DNA of 64,000 bases. It comes from JAGVSR01 sp963708775. Its GTDB lineage: Bacteria; Pseudomonadota; Alphaproteobacteria; Rhizobiales; Hyphomicrobiaceae. A program made the translations under genes and the position numbers. Positions within the stretch are counted from its first letter, which is position 1. Each line of letters opens with the position of its first letter. Of this stretch, positions 29,048-39,688 are shown in pieces. The notes under the pieces were generated by a model. It did not search any database and was not told where the DNA came from. It saw only the letters and a program-made list of their open reading frames with translations. The DNA lies in assembly GCA_963708775.1 (NCBI GenBank), contig CAVPTI010000021.1:62001-126000 (forward strand), written 5' to 3'.

Positions 29048-30208
29048 TCAGTCGTACATGAACAGCGGGTCGTTGCCGCCGGTCTTCTTGGGCGGTGGTT
29101 TCTTCTTCTGCGCCTGCGACCGCCTGACGGGCTTTGGCTTCGCCGGTGCGACGGTCGCAGTTGCAGGGGATTGGACCGGTGTCGCAGGGCCGACCGTCAC
29201 CGGTGGCGCTGGTTCTGCGGCGGTGGGAGCCAATGCGGCATCTCTGGGCTGTCCGCCGAGCGATCCTGTCGTGACCGGCGGCGTTCGCAGTCGGAGCAGC
29301 CGCTGTCGCCGCCGGAGCTTCGGGTCGCCGTTGGCGGGGGCAAAGCTTGAGGCGGAGTGGCGGCAACGGCCGCGGGGCTCGGTTGCGGTTTCTCGCTCAG
29401 TTGGTTTTTCTGGGTCAGCTGGTTCTTCTCGGCCAGTTGGTTCTGGGCCAGCTGGTCTTGAAGAGTGTTACGCGCGGTCTCGGCGGCAAGACGCTGTTCG
29501 CGTTCGCGCGCCAGCTCTTCGCGAATGGCGGCGGCCGTGCGTGCGGCCTCCTGCCGGGCATGGGCTTCGCGATGCGAGCGTTTCCTTCAGCGCAATCGTT
29601 TCGGCGTCATTGCCGGTTGTGGCCGGGGCAGCCGGAGCAGCTATGAAGCGTGGCACCGGCTTTTGGGCGTCAAGAGTGGCGAGGCCCGCTACCGAGGCGA
29701 CGGCGAGAGCGGCGACAGCGCCGCCGAGAATGGATTGTGCGCGTGAGGGGCGGCCGGCGAAGGCGGGTTCGGCTGCGGCGGCAAGCTGGGGGACAGCGAC
29801 CGCCGGCCATGGAGAGTAGGCGCCAAAGTTCCAGACATGGCCTTCGGGATCGCGCGCGGCATAGGCACGGTCGCCGGCCTCTTCGCTGCCGAACTCGAGC
29901 ACGATGTCGGCGCCAGCGCTTCTCGAGTGCTTGAAATGGCTTTCGACGTCATCGACGGCGACATAAACGCTCTGCGTGCCGACCCCGCCGACTTCGTCCG
30001 GCTGCTTCAGCAGACGGTCCAGGTTCGATTGACCGACGGGGCCGAGCATGACGATGCCGCGGCCGTAGGACAGCTCGGCATAGGCAATCGTGCCGTCAGG
30101 GTCGGTGACAATATTGCGCTTCTCGAAACCGAAAGCCGTGGAAAGCCAATCGACCGCGGCTGCCACATCGCGGTAACGGATCAACGGTACAAGCCCGTTC
30201 GACGTCAT
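29048..30208 (-). CDS. VOC (glyoxalase-like) domain fused to a membrane helix, coiled coil and Pro-rich tail (apparent frameshifts)
   Basis: The first 125 residues (start MTSNGLVPLIRYRDVAAAVD) form a VOC/glyoxalase fold: LSTAFGFEKRNIVTDPDGT, GRGIVMLGPV, VYVAVDDVESHFKHS and ARDPEGHVWNFG, with a metal-ligand-like His and Glu. A linker leads to one membrane helix (ILGGAVAALAVASVAGLATL). After a shift near 29585 a helix-forming region follows (AHARQEAARTAAAIREELAR) with an odd Gln/Asn/Leu repeat, QLAQNQLAEKNQLTQKNQL. A Pro-rich part and a basic KKKPPPKKTGGNDPLFMYD end complete it, the last part again in another frame. I used the ATG at 30208. The combination suggests a membrane-anchored sensor or scaffold, not a simple detoxification enzyme, but no function is established. 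Confidence 0.7.
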
Positions 30209-30472
30209 CAATAAGCCTTGCCTGCAAAATGGTGAGACGTAAGCCACCCCGCGAGGTGCGCGTTCGACTGAGGCCGGTCGTGGTCATCCGGTGCAATCCG
30301 GAAAAAACGGGTGCACCACGTTGCCTAATTCAACAACGCTCGAATCGTCGACGCCCTCAGTTCTTAATTTTGGCGGATCAGGTCTCGAAAACGCTAGCGC
30401 GTTGCGCGGCCTGTGGACAAATAAAAGACCCGGTTTTTCAACCTTTTTTAAGCGTTGCCGATCGCGTGATGT

Positions 30473-31116
30473 CTATTGCGAGGTGCGCTCCGGCCACAAC
30501 TGCTGGAGGCGGGCATCGCGGCCGCAGCCGTTGCGGTAGAACTTATACCGGATCGGGTTCTTCTTATAATAGTCTTGGTGATAATCCTCGGCTGGCGTGA
30601 AGACCGAAGCCGGCAGGATTTGAACAGCGATGCCGTCCAGCTTCTTGTCGCGCAGCGAGCGCCGCTTTGCTCGCTTCGGCCGCAGCTTTCTGGGCCTCGT
30701 CATGCACGAAGATGGCGGGACGATAGGACGAGCCGCGATCGCAAAACTGGCCGCCGCCATCGGTGTAGTCCACATTGTGCCAGTAATGATCGAGAAGGGC
30801 GTCGTAGCTCACCTTCTTGGGATCAAAGCGAACGCGGATAGCTTCGTAATGGCCGGTGGTGTTGCTGCCGACTTGCTCGTACGTCGGATTTGGCGTCGAG
30901 CCGCCGGTATAGCCGGATATCACTTCGGCTACGCCCGGCACGCTCTCGAAGTCCTTCTCCCCGCACCAGAAACAACCCGATGCGAACGTCGCCTCGGCGA
31001 GGCCGGTGTCGAGCGGAGGCAGCGGGGATTGTTTCCCCGCGGCCAACGCTCCTGCTATCCCCAGCCCTGACGACCAGGATGGCCAGAACGACGTTGCGTA
31101 CTGTTTTCATCGTCAT
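30473..31116 (-). CDS. msrA: Peptide methionine sulfoxide reductase A, exported form (apparent frameshifts)
   Basis: Reduces methionine-S-sulfoxide in proteins. The catalytic motif is ATFASGCFWCGEKDFE, followed by VISGYTGGSTPNPTYEQV, TGHYEAIRVRFDP and GSSYRPAIF. A signal peptide (MTMKTVRNVVLAILVV) joins, after a shift near 31065, to GIAGALAAGKQSPLPPL. The enzyme is therefore exported to the periplasm. A shift near 30640 leads to ILPASVFTPAEDYHQDYY and the end PERTSQ at 30473. ATG 31116 has GGAGAG 8 bases upstream. It lies 32 bp after the msrB stop on the same strand, so the two form one exported repair pair. Confidence 0.9.
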
Positions 31117-31148
31117 CGTCGCTCTCCAAGCAGGACTAGATTTCACCG

Positions 31149-31655
31149 TTATGCGCCAGCCTTGGGCACGAACTTCATCGCGACGCCATTCATGCAATAG
31201 CGCTTGCCCGTCGGCGCGGGGCCGTCGTCGAAGACGTGGCCGAGGTGACCGCCGCAGTTGGCGCAGTGGATCTCGGTACGCGGGTAGATCAACTTCCAGT
31301 CTGTCGACGAGCCGACCGCGTTCTCGATGGGCTGGAAGAAGCTCGGCCAGCCGGTGCCGCTGTCGAATTTCGCTTCCGATGTGAAGAGAGCCTGATCACA
31401 GGCGGCGCAGTGGTAGGTGCCGGCCGAGTAAGTCTTGTCGAGGGGGCTCGTCCCGGCGCGTTCGGTGCCGTGCTTGCGCAGGACATAGTACTGATCTTCG
31501 GTGAGGATCTTCTTCCACTCAGCTTCGGTTTTGGTCACGGGAAACTCCTTGTCGGCGGCGGTGGCCGTCTGATTGCGGGCTGCAAGGCCGGCGGCGGCGA
31601 GACCGAGGCCGGCGAGGGTGAATTTGCGGCGGTCGAGCATGGAAGGGTCCTTCAT
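31149..31655 (-). CDS. msrB: Peptide methionine sulfoxide reductase B, Tat-exported
   Basis: An intact 168-residue MsrB, reducing methionine-R-sulfoxide. The N-terminus MLDRRKFTLAGLGLAAAGLAA is a twin-arginine signal. The zinc site has two pairs of cysteines, CAAC and CANC, and the catalytic region is RYCMNGVAMKF. SGTGWPSFFQP and GGHLGHVFDDGP are the standard substrate-binding segments. The signal places the enzyme in the periplasm, as with the MsrA encoded next. The start may be the first ATG (31655) or MLDRRKF at 31640; the second gives the cleaner Tat signal. Both genes together can repair both methionine sulfoxide epimers. Confidence 0.93.
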   Translation of the reverse strand: MKDPSMLDRRKFTLAGLGLAAAGLAARNQTATAADKEFPVTKTEAEWKKILTEDQYYVLRKHGTERAGTSPLDKTYSAGTYHCAACDQALFTSEAKFDSGTGWPSFFQPIENAVGSSTDWKLIYPRTEIHCANCGGHLGHVFDDGPAPTGKRYCMNGVAMKFVPKAGA

Positions 31656-31750
31656 TGCCGGCTCGGTGTGACCGGCGGTTCTCGATGCGTGACCCTTATA
31701 CGCGTCCCTGAAGATGGAGGTTTCGGTGAACGCGGCGCATTACACGAAGT

Positions 31751-32465
31751 TCATTCGATGGCGGGGAGGACGCGGTCGACCGTGATCGCCTCGGGGGTCA
31801 GCCGGCACGTGATGGCATAGGCTTCGACGCCGGCGGTGTCGGGCAGCCAAGAGCGCGTCGGCATACTTGGGGTCGATATCGCGGGCCGGCCGGAAGCGGG
31901 CCGCATCGCCGCGCTGGATCAAGTAGATCATGACGGCCCGGTGACCGGCGCGGACCATTTCGGTGAGTTCGGCCAAATGCTTGACGCCGCGTTCTGTCTT
32001 GCTGTCGGGGAACTCCGCCAGGCCGGCTTCACGGAGGAGATGGACATTCTTGATCTCCACATAGGCGAGGCCCTTGGCCGGGTCTTCAAGCAGGAGGTCG
32101 ATGCGGCTCGATTGGCCGTATTTGACTTCGCGGCGCAACGAAGCATAGCCGGCCAGCGGAGCGATGAGGCCCTCGGTCACGGCTTCTGAGACGATGGCGT
32201 TGGGATGGCTGGTGTTGATGCCGACGAAGGATCGTGACGTGCCGTCGCCGAGTTCGACCAGTTCCCACGTGTGCGCATATTTGCGCGTGGGGCTCGCGCT
32301 TTCGGAGAGCCAGATGGCAAGCCCCGGCTGGGACAAGCCCATCATCGATCCGGTGTTGGGGCAGGTGGCGGTGATCTCGCGGCCGTCATCCAGGACGACG
32401 TCGGCGAGAAAGCGTTTGTAGCGTTTGACGAGGCGTCCGCGGAGGAGGGGAGATTTGAACTGCAT
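31751..32465 (-). CDS. sfsA: Sugar fermentation stimulation protein homologue SfsA
   Basis: A protein of about 237 residues with clear SfsA segments: MQFKSPLLRGRLVKRYKRFL, ATCPNTGSMMGL, NTSHPNAIVSEA, KYGQSSRIDLLLED and VEIKNVHLL. The family has a nuclease-like fold; its best-known report is activation of maltose genes in E. coli, and its biochemical role is unsettled. At AA 31849-31850 the frame breaks. One base fewer reads ALWLPDTAGVEAYAITCRLT and ends RVLPAIE at TGA 31751, which is the normal family end. The gene is divergent from the CinA-like gene. Confidence 0.92.
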
Positions 32466-32579
32466 GGCGGAAGCAATAGAGGGGGCGGGGTGCGGCCTGC
32501 AAGCCGGTTATCAGTGTTGCCCCCGCGGTGCTAGAACCTCACCCTTGCCAGTTTCTCCCATTGGAAAGACAGCCCGCAC

Positions 32580-33335
32580 GTGACCCTCGATACCGCAGTA
32601 ACGGCCGGCCTGATCGTCATCGGCGACGAGATTTTGTCGGGCCGGACGAAGGACAAGAACATCGGCACCATTGCCGATCACCTGACGGCCATCGGCATCG
32701 CGTTGCGCGAGGTTCGTGTGGTCGCGGATGTCGAGCAGGCGATCGTGGAGGCGGTTAACGCATTGCGTCACCGCTACACCTACGTCTTCACCACGGGTGG
32801 GATCGGTCCGACGCACGACGACATCACGGCGGATGCGATCGCCAAGGCCTTCGGCGTGTCGATCGACGTGGATCCGCGGGCGGTTGCGATCATGAAGCCG
32901 GCTTATGAAAAGCGCGGCATCGAACTCAATGCAGCGCGGCTGCGCATGGCCCGCATTCCAGCCGGCGCCGATCTGGTCGTGAACGAGGTCTCCGTGGCGC
33001 CGGGGTTCCGGATCGGCAACGTGATCGTGATGGCGGGTGTGCCGTCGATCATGGAGTCGATGCTGACGTCGGCGACCGCGTCGCTGGAGACTGGGGCGAA
33101 AGTGCTGGCGGCTTCGATCATGGTTGCTCATGCCGAAGGTGAGATCGCCGAACTGTTCGCCGCGCACCAGGCGTCCTGGCCGCAGGTGGCGATGGGCAGT
33201 TATCCGGCCTTCAAGGATGGGCAATACGCGACGGATCTGGTTTTGAGGTCGACGGACGCCGACGCGCTGTCGTGCGCGCGCAACACTCTGGCGGAGCTCC
33301 TTGCTCAACGCGGGTTCAATTTTGAGCTGAAATAA
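32580..33335 (+). CDS. CinA-like molybdopterin-binding domain protein
   Basis: An intact 251-residue protein with the MoaB/Mog-type domain: GLIVIGDEILSGRTKDKN at the start and VFTTGGIGPTHDDITADAIA, which binds the ligand loop. Length of about 250 and absence of the C-terminal PncC domain mark it as the short 'competence/damage-inducible protein A' form. Some CinA proteins are ADP-ribose or NMN-processing enzymes, but for this short form no activity is fixed. The start is GTG at 32580. It is divergent from sfsA with about 115 bp between. A good ribosome site is not obvious. Confidence 0.86.
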   Translation: MTLDTAVTAGLIVIGDEILSGRTKDKNIGTIADHLTAIGIALREVRVVADVEQAIVEAVNALRHRYTYVFTTGGIGPTHDDITADAIAKAFGVSIDVDPRAVAIMKPAYEKRGIELNAARLRMARIPAGADLVVNEVSVAPGFRIGNVIVMAGVPSIMESMLTSATASLETGAKVLAASIMVAHAEGEIAELFAAHQASWPQVAMGSYPAFKDGQYATDLVLRSTDADALSCARNTLAELLAQRGFNFELK

Positions 33336-33520
33336 CAGCGGTTTAGCTCGTTTTATCCTGCAGTTTTGAACGCTGTTCGACAAGGCCGCACTGCGACGAC
33401 TTGGGGCCTCCCCTCGCGGGGTGGGCTTTGCTTTGTTGCGCCGCAGCGACGGTTAATGAGGGACGGCGAGCGGGGGCTCCGAAGACCGGCGTTTTGGTTC
33501 AACGGGTGGGAGTACCCCGA

Positions 33521-34989
33521 ATGTTTGTCGATTGGCTTGGCGCGTCCAACGGGCGCCGAACTGCCGTGCGCGCGTTGGGTGCGAATGTGGTGTTTACTGG
33601 ATTGGCAGCCGCCGTGTTTGGTTTTGGCCCCTCGTCCACAGCCGAGGCCAAAGGGCCCGGACAGACCTACTGCTTCTACAAGAAATGCCATCGGGTGAAG
33701 ACGATTGCCGAGACGCAGGCCCTCGTCGGCCGCGACCTGCGGATCGTGGCTTCCCACTACGACAGCTGCAGCAAAGATCGCTTCAATCCGTGCGGTTTGA
33801 CGTCTTCGGGTGAGCGCTTCGCGCCGGAGCGTGCCGACAATGCTGCGAGCCCGGTTCTGCCGGACGGGACCATCGCGCTCGTGTGGTCGAAACAAACCAA
33901 AGAAGCCATCGTCATTCGCATCAACAATGCTGGTCCCTACTGGGGCAACCGGCAACTCGATCTCTCGCGTGCTGCGGCCCGCAAGCTCGGCATCGGCGGT
34001 GTCGGGGACGTTACCCTGCGCGTGCTGAAGGCGCCGACGCCGGCTGAAGCGCGCTACGTGAAGAACCGCCGCTATGACCCGGTGCCGGGTCCGATCGGTC
34101 AGTTTGCCAGCCTCGATGAGGCGCATAGCACCATGAGCATCATGGTGGCTCAGGGGAGCCCGGGGACGACAGCACTTGCGGGGCTGTCTGCGCCTGCCGC
34201 GACCGATCCGGCGGTCGATCTGGCAGTCAATCTAGCTCCGCGTTCACCGCGCCATTGGTGCCCGGCTTTACGATCCCGAAGGGCGCCTTGGCGGAAGCTT
34301 TGATCGCGCAGTCCACGATCGAGCGGCGGAGCGTGACGGCCTCGGTGCCCCCCTCTACGGATGTCGCGGTCCTGACCCCGATGATCCCGGCCGCAAAGGC
34401 TGTCATCCCGCGCAGGACGCGCGTGGAGGCGGTGGAAGTGAAGCCGAAGGAGCCCGATGCTTTGGAAGCGGTCGCCGCGCTTGTGTCGTCGCTCATCGAG
34501 CCGCCGAAACCAACCCGGGTCGCGAAGCGCTTGCGCAGTCCGGCGTCCAAGGTCGTCGAGAAGCGTGTGGCGAAGCCGAAGGTGGCGCAGGCTCCGCGTG
34601 GTCAGCAGCGCGTGCGCGTCGCACAGGTCGAGCGGCCGGATGAATTCCGGGCGGGCTTTACGACCTACGCAGAAGAGCGTTACCGCTCGACGCCCAAGGT
34701 TGCGTCGTTGGCAAAACCAAAGACCGTGCGGGCCAAGTCGAAATCCACCTCATCGCCCCAGACGCAGACCAATTCGGGGCCGGTGAAGCAGGCCGGTGTT
34801 TCTAAGGGCAAGAAGCAGGCGGCGCTTCGGAAGGGCGGCGGGTGGCAGTCGTCAGCGCTCGGCGATGTGCCCCTGCGCATACCTCAAATGACCACTCCGC
34901 ATCCGCGTATACCGGCAGGAGAGATGAAGGACGAGACGGAGCAGGACCAGAGGCCGCGCCTCAGGGTGCATCCGTCAGCGCTGGTCTAG
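33521..34989 (+). CDS. RlpA-like exported protein with long basic C-terminal region (apparent frameshift)
   Basis: A protein of about 489 residues in two frames. MFVDWLGASNGRRTAVRALG leads to a signal-like helix. A short Cys-containing part (GQTYCFYKKCH) follows, then a double-psi beta-barrel of the RlpA type: IVASHYDSCSKDRFNPCGLT, VLPDGTIALVWSKQTKEAIV, RINNAGPYWGNRQLDLSRAA and ARKLGIGGVGDVTL. RlpA proteins bind or cleave denuded glycan strands at the cell envelope. Near 34245 the frame shifts to a low-complexity Lys/Arg/Pro-rich C-terminus (VEVKPKEPDALEAVAAL and later) ending at 34989. No SPOR domain is seen. The last 15 bp overlap the convergent gene. Confidence 0.72.
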
Positions 34990-35845
34990 TGCGACTGCGG
35001 AGCGGACTTCGAGGAGAGCCTTGCGCAAAGCCTCGACTTCTTCGCTGTCGGCACTCGTCATCTACATTCTCGGGCGCGCGGGTGTCAGCGGCTGCTTGGA
35101 CCGGTGCACTCTCGACCAAGTCCGGATCGGTTTCGCCTGGCAGAAGATCCGGTTCGACGAGGACATCGTCGAAGAGATCATAGTGGATCTCGAGCGTATC
35201 GAGATACATCGCGATGAGGTCGAGCAACGTGCCTAAGCGGATACGGCCGGCAACGAGAAAATCATCGCGGAACTTGAATATTTCTCCCTCTGTGGGCCCC
35301 GGGGAGTCGTCGGCTAGAAGTCCGCGGGTGCGCAGGAATGGGACGGCGCCACCACCGCTCTCGAAGTCAGCGGTGGCGATATTGCCAAAGTCGGCGACCG
35401 CTTCGATCAAAATGGCTGTGCCGGCATTGTAGAGCCGGGCGACCGTTGCGAAACGGGGATCGCGCTTGGCAATCTCTTCGGAGCGCTCGCGCGACTTGAG
35501 CACGCGGGCGACGAGGATCTGCTCAAGTGAACGAACTTTTTCGAGAACGGAACGCTGTGCGGCGCGGGCGCGGGCGATGTCGGCGCCATCGCGGCCGGCG
35601 CCGGTTTCCCAAACGAGTTCCGCCTTCATGAGGTCCTCGCCCGCGGCGAGTGCAGCATCGAGGTTATCGGCCAGCAGATAAACGTTCGGTGGAATGTAGG
35701 GCATCGGTACCGTCATGAAATGTTGCGCCTGGCGGTTGGCCACTTGGGCGAATCGCAGCGGTAGACGCGCGATCTCACTCTGGAATTCACCAGACATAGT
35801 GCCTGATTCTGGGGTGTCGCGGTGGTGCGCCATCGCCTCTGTCAC
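34975..35845 (-). CDS. Protein of unknown function (apparent C-terminal frameshift)
   Basis: A protein of about 290 residues with no recognised family. It is mainly helical in appearance: FAQVANRQAQHFMTVPMPYI, LLADNLDAALAAGEDLMKAE, and a charged helix ARAAQRSVLEKVRSLEQIL. An acidic C-terminal part follows (IHYDLFDDVLVEPDLLPGE). The frame breaks near 35065; the other frame gives TSADSEEVEALRKALLEVRS and the end VALDQR at 34975, which looks like a natural terminus. It has no signal peptide or membrane helix. The start is uncertain: 35845, 35833 and 35797 are all possible. It lies upstream of topA on the same strand, but in a different direction of reading from the RlpA-like gene. Confidence 0.6.
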
Positions 35846-35907
35846 CGACCCGTGGACAGACTGTGGATAACTTGAGGGTAACCGGCTACTCGAAGCGGCG
35901 CCGGTGC

Positions 35908-38651
35908 TCAGTCTGCGCCGGCCTTCGCCTTGCTCTTCTTGGCCGGGGCTTTCTTAGCCGCAGGCTTCTTTGCTGCTGCTTTCACGGCTTTTGGAGCGTC
36001 GCCGCCGGCGGGCTTGGACGCTTTCTTCGGCAGGCGCGCTTTCGGCGCGGCCTTGCGTGCGGGTTTCTTGCCGCCGCCCTTGGCGATGCGCTCTTCGAGC
36101 AGGCGGATGGCGTCTTCGACGGAGAGGTTCGCGGGCTCCGTCCCCTTCGGCACGGTGGCGTTGACCTTGTTGTGGCTGACGTAGGGGCCGTACTTGCCGT
36201 CGAGCACTTCGATCTTGCCGCCCTCGGCGGGATGTTCGCCCAGATCCTTCAAAACGGTCCTTGCGGCTGCGCGGCCGAAGCGTCCGCCGGCACCCTTGCC
36301 GGCGCGCTTATCGGCCAGCACCGTCACGGCGCGGTTGACGCCGATCGTGAACACATCCTCGATCGTCGGCACGTTGGCGTAGGTGCCGTCGTGCAGAATG
36401 AAGGGGCCGAAGCGGCCGAGGCCGGCGACGATCGGCGTTGCCGGTTTCGGGATGGATGCCGACTTCGCGCGGCAGCGAGAGCAGCTGCAGAGCTTTTTCG
36501 AGATCGATGGTCGCCGGCATCGATGCCCTTGGGGATCGACGAGCGCTTGGGCTTTTCGTCTTTCGAGCCTTCGCCGATCTGGAGGTAGGTGCCAAAGCGG
36601 CCATTCTTCACCAGCACCGGCAAACCGGTTTCGGGATCGAAGCCGAGTTCGCGTTCTTCGCCGGCACCGCCGTCGCCGCCCGGTCGCGAGCTGGCGCGTG
36701 AAGTTGCAGTCGGGGTAGTTGCCGCAGCCGATGAAGGCGCCGTTCTTGCCGGAGATCTTGAGCGACAGGCGGCCTGTGCCGCACTTCGGACAGGCGCGCG
36801 GATCGGAACCGTCGCCCTTGTCCGGGAAGACGTGCGGGCCCAGCATCTCGTTGAGAGCTTCGAGCACGTCGCCGACGCGCAGATCCTTGATCTCGGCGAC
36901 CGCGCCCGTGAAGTCGCGCCAGAATTCGCGCAGCATCTCTTTCCAGTCGAGCTTGTTGTCGGAGATGAGGTCGAGCTTTTCTTCGAGGCTCGCCGTGTAG
37001 TCGAACTCGACATAGTTCTTGAAGAAGCTTTCGAGGAAGGCCGTGACGAGACGGCCCTTGTCCTCGGGCACAAGGCGCTTCTTGTCGATCTTGACGTAGT
37101 CGCGGTCGACCAGCGTCGCCATGGTCGAGGCATAGGTCGAGGGCCGGCCGATGCCGAGTTCCTCCATGCGCTTGACGAGGGTGGCCTCGGAAAAGCGCGG
37201 CGGCGGCTGGGTGAAATGCTGTTCGGCGGCGATCTCCTTGTCGGAGACGCGATCGCCCTCGGCTGAGCGGCGGCAGGCGGCGGCTGTCGGCGTCGTCCTC
37301 TGCCGGGTCGTCCTTGCCCTTTTCGACGACGCGCACGCGGTCGTCGCGGCCTTCCTCATAGACCTTGAGGAAGCCGTCGAAGTTGATGATCGAGCCGGTG
37401 GCGCGGAGCATGTACGCTTTGCCGTCGCGGCCCTTCACGTCGATGTCGGCGCTGGTCTGCTCGAGTTCGGCGGAGGCCATCTGGCTCGCGAGCGTGCGGC
37501 GCCAGATCAGCTCGTAAAGCGCGGCCTGGTCGCGGTCGAGATAGCGGGCGACATCCTTCGGGCGGCGCGCGGGATCGGTGGGGCGGATCGCTTCGTGGGC
37601 TTCCTGCGCGTTCTTGGCCTTCGATTTGTATTCGCGAATGAAGGGCGCGACGTAGCTTTTGCGAGAACTCGCGCGCGATCATTCCGCGGATGGCGTTCAC
37701 CGCCTCGGGCACGATGGTGACGCCGTCGGTTCGCATGTAGGTGATGAGGCCGGTCGTCTCGCCGCCGATATCGACGCCTTCGTAGAGGCGCTGGGCGATC
37801 TGCATCGTCTGCTTGGCGGAGAAGCCGAGCTTGCGCGAGGCGTCCATCTGCAGCGTCGAGGTCATGAACGGCGGGTAGGGGTTGCGCTTGGCCGCCTTCT
37901 TTTCGAGCCGCGAAACGGTGAACTGGCCCTCTTCGATGGCCGCGACGATGGCCTTGGCGGTCGCCTCGTCCTTGATGTCGAGCTTCTTGAGCGTGGTGCC
38001 GTCGATCGCCGCGACGCGGGCGGGGAAGTTCTCGCCCTTCGCCGTCGTCAGCGTGGCTTCGATCGTCCAGTATTCGTCGGTGCGGAAGGCTTCGATCTCG
38101 GCCTCGCGGTCGCAGACGAGGCGGAGCGCCACGGACTGCACGCGGCCGGCCGAACGGGCGCCGGGAAGCTTGCGCCACAGCACCGGCGACAGCGTGAAGC
38201 CGACGAGATAATCGAGCGCGCGGCGGGCGAGATAGGCGGAGACCAGCGGTTCGTCGATCTGGCGGGGTTCGCCGAGGGCGGCCAGGATGGCCTGCTTGGT
38301 GACCGCGTTGAAGGCGACGCGCTCGATTTCCATGCCCTTCTTCAGCACCTTCTTGGCGCCGAGCACTTCCAGGATGTGCCAGGAGATGGCCTCGCCTTCG
38401 CGATCAGGGTCGGTGGCGAGGATCAGCTTGTCGGCGCCCTTCACGGCGTCGGCGATCTCTTTCATCACCTTGCGGCCACGGCTGTCGTCCATGTCCCAGT
38501 GCATCTTGAAGTCCTGGTCGGGCTCGACCGCGCCGTCCTTGGCCGGCAAATCGCGGACGTGGCCGTACGACGCGATCACTTTATAGTTCGCGCCCAGGTA
38601 CTTCTTGATGGTCTTGGCCTTGGCGGCCAACTCGACGATCAGGACGTTCAT
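35908..38651 (-). CDS. topA: DNA topoisomerase I (apparent frameshifts)
   Basis: Type IA topoisomerase relaxing negative supercoils. The Toprim domain starts MNVLIVELAAKAKTIKKYLG (the usual VESPAKAKTI is VELAAKAKTI here) and carries DPDREGEAISWHI. The active-site tyrosine is in GLITYMRTDG. The C-terminal region has a zinc-ribbon pair, CPKCGTGRL and GNYPDC, several topoisomerase C-terminal repeats and a very basic Lys/Ala-rich tail (KKPAAKKAPAKKSKAKAG) that probably holds DNA or RNA polymerase. Frame breaks near 37655, 37365, 37270, 36680 and 36500 split the reading. The total span of about 914 codons matches alphaproteobacterial TopA. The ATG is 38651. Confidence 0.94.
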
Positions 38652-38836
38652 GCCGTGCTTTCTATGAAATGCGGAGCGGCGGAAACCCGAGCTTGAGACA
38701 ATTTGTGATTGTGGAAACGCCGGGCTTCGGGGCGCGGAACATGGGCAATGATGACCCCGCTGTCAAACCGGGGTCCTGACGCCGGGGCCAGAAAACCGTC
38801 TTCTGCCGGGGGGCGGCATGCAACCCTAAATGGCCG

Positions 38837-39530
38837 TCATGACGCAGGATTTCGCGATGGAACGGCGTGAAGGTCGCGGATTGCCGGGATGAGCGCATCA
38901 TAGTGGTCGATGACGCGATCCGGCGCCAGTTCGGCGACGGGGATCGCCGTGTAGCCAAAGCTGACGGCCACAACCGGAACGCCGGCCGCCTTGGCGGTTT
39001 TGATGTCGACGTCGCTGTCGCCCACCATCAGAGCGTGTGCGGGGTCGCCGCCGGCGAGGCGGACCGCTCCCAGAAGGTGATCCGGGTGCGGTTTGCAGAC
39101 GGGGAACGTGTCCCGGCCGGCGAGACCATGGAAGTGACGATCGAGGTCGAGTGCCGCGAGCAGCGCGCGGGACAGGCTCTCGCGCTTGTTCGTGCACACG
39201 GCTAGGCGGGCGCCGCTGGCGTCAAGATCTGTGATCGCGTCGATGACGCCGGGGTAAGGGCGGCTCTCACGAGCGATATTTTGTTCATAGTAGGCGAGGA
39301 ACAGACGAGAGCAGGCGGTCCACGTCCGACGACGGTCGTTGCTCGCCGGAATGGATGAGCGCTTCCACGATCATGCGCTGGGCGCCGAAGGAGATCCACG
39401 GGCGCAGGATATCAGCGCCGACGGCGGGCAGCCCGAGATCGGACAGCGCGTGATTGGTCGCTCCAACGAGGTCGGGGGCGGTGTCGACGAGGGTTCCGTC
39501 GAGATCGAAGACCACAGTGAGGTTCTGCAT
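38837..39530 (-). CDS. gph: Phosphoglycolate phosphatase-like HAD hydrolase (apparent frameshift)
   Basis: HAD-superfamily phosphatase of about 230 residues. Motif I is VFDLDGTLVDTAPDLVGATN at the N-terminus (ATG 39530). After a shift near 39300 the rest reads VIDAITDLDASGARLAVCTN with motif II, a lysine in FPVCKPHPDHLLGAV (motif III) and MVGDSDVDIKTAKAAGVP (motif IV). This is the arrangement of Gph, which removes phosphate from 2-phosphoglycolate formed in DNA repair or photorespiration-like metabolism. It is divergent from rpiA, with 158 bp between. The pairing of gph with rpiA is common in alphaproteobacteria. Confidence 0.88.
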
Positions 39531-39688
39531 GGTCGCGCTATAGCATGGGGTCTGCGCCGAAAGGCTAGAAAAGAATGGCAATTTTTGTCCTGACGGTTGG
39601 TAGGGCCGCCGCCTTTTTGGAGGGCAACGGCGGCTGAGCCGTGCTAGGGAAGGCGCGGATCGATGCAAGACGCGTGAGGGCCCCCGCG

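Noticed and set aside
35908..38651. topA as a decayed pseudogene
   Set aside because: Topoisomerase I is essential in most bacteria and all domains are conserved across the breaks; single-base errors explain it better.
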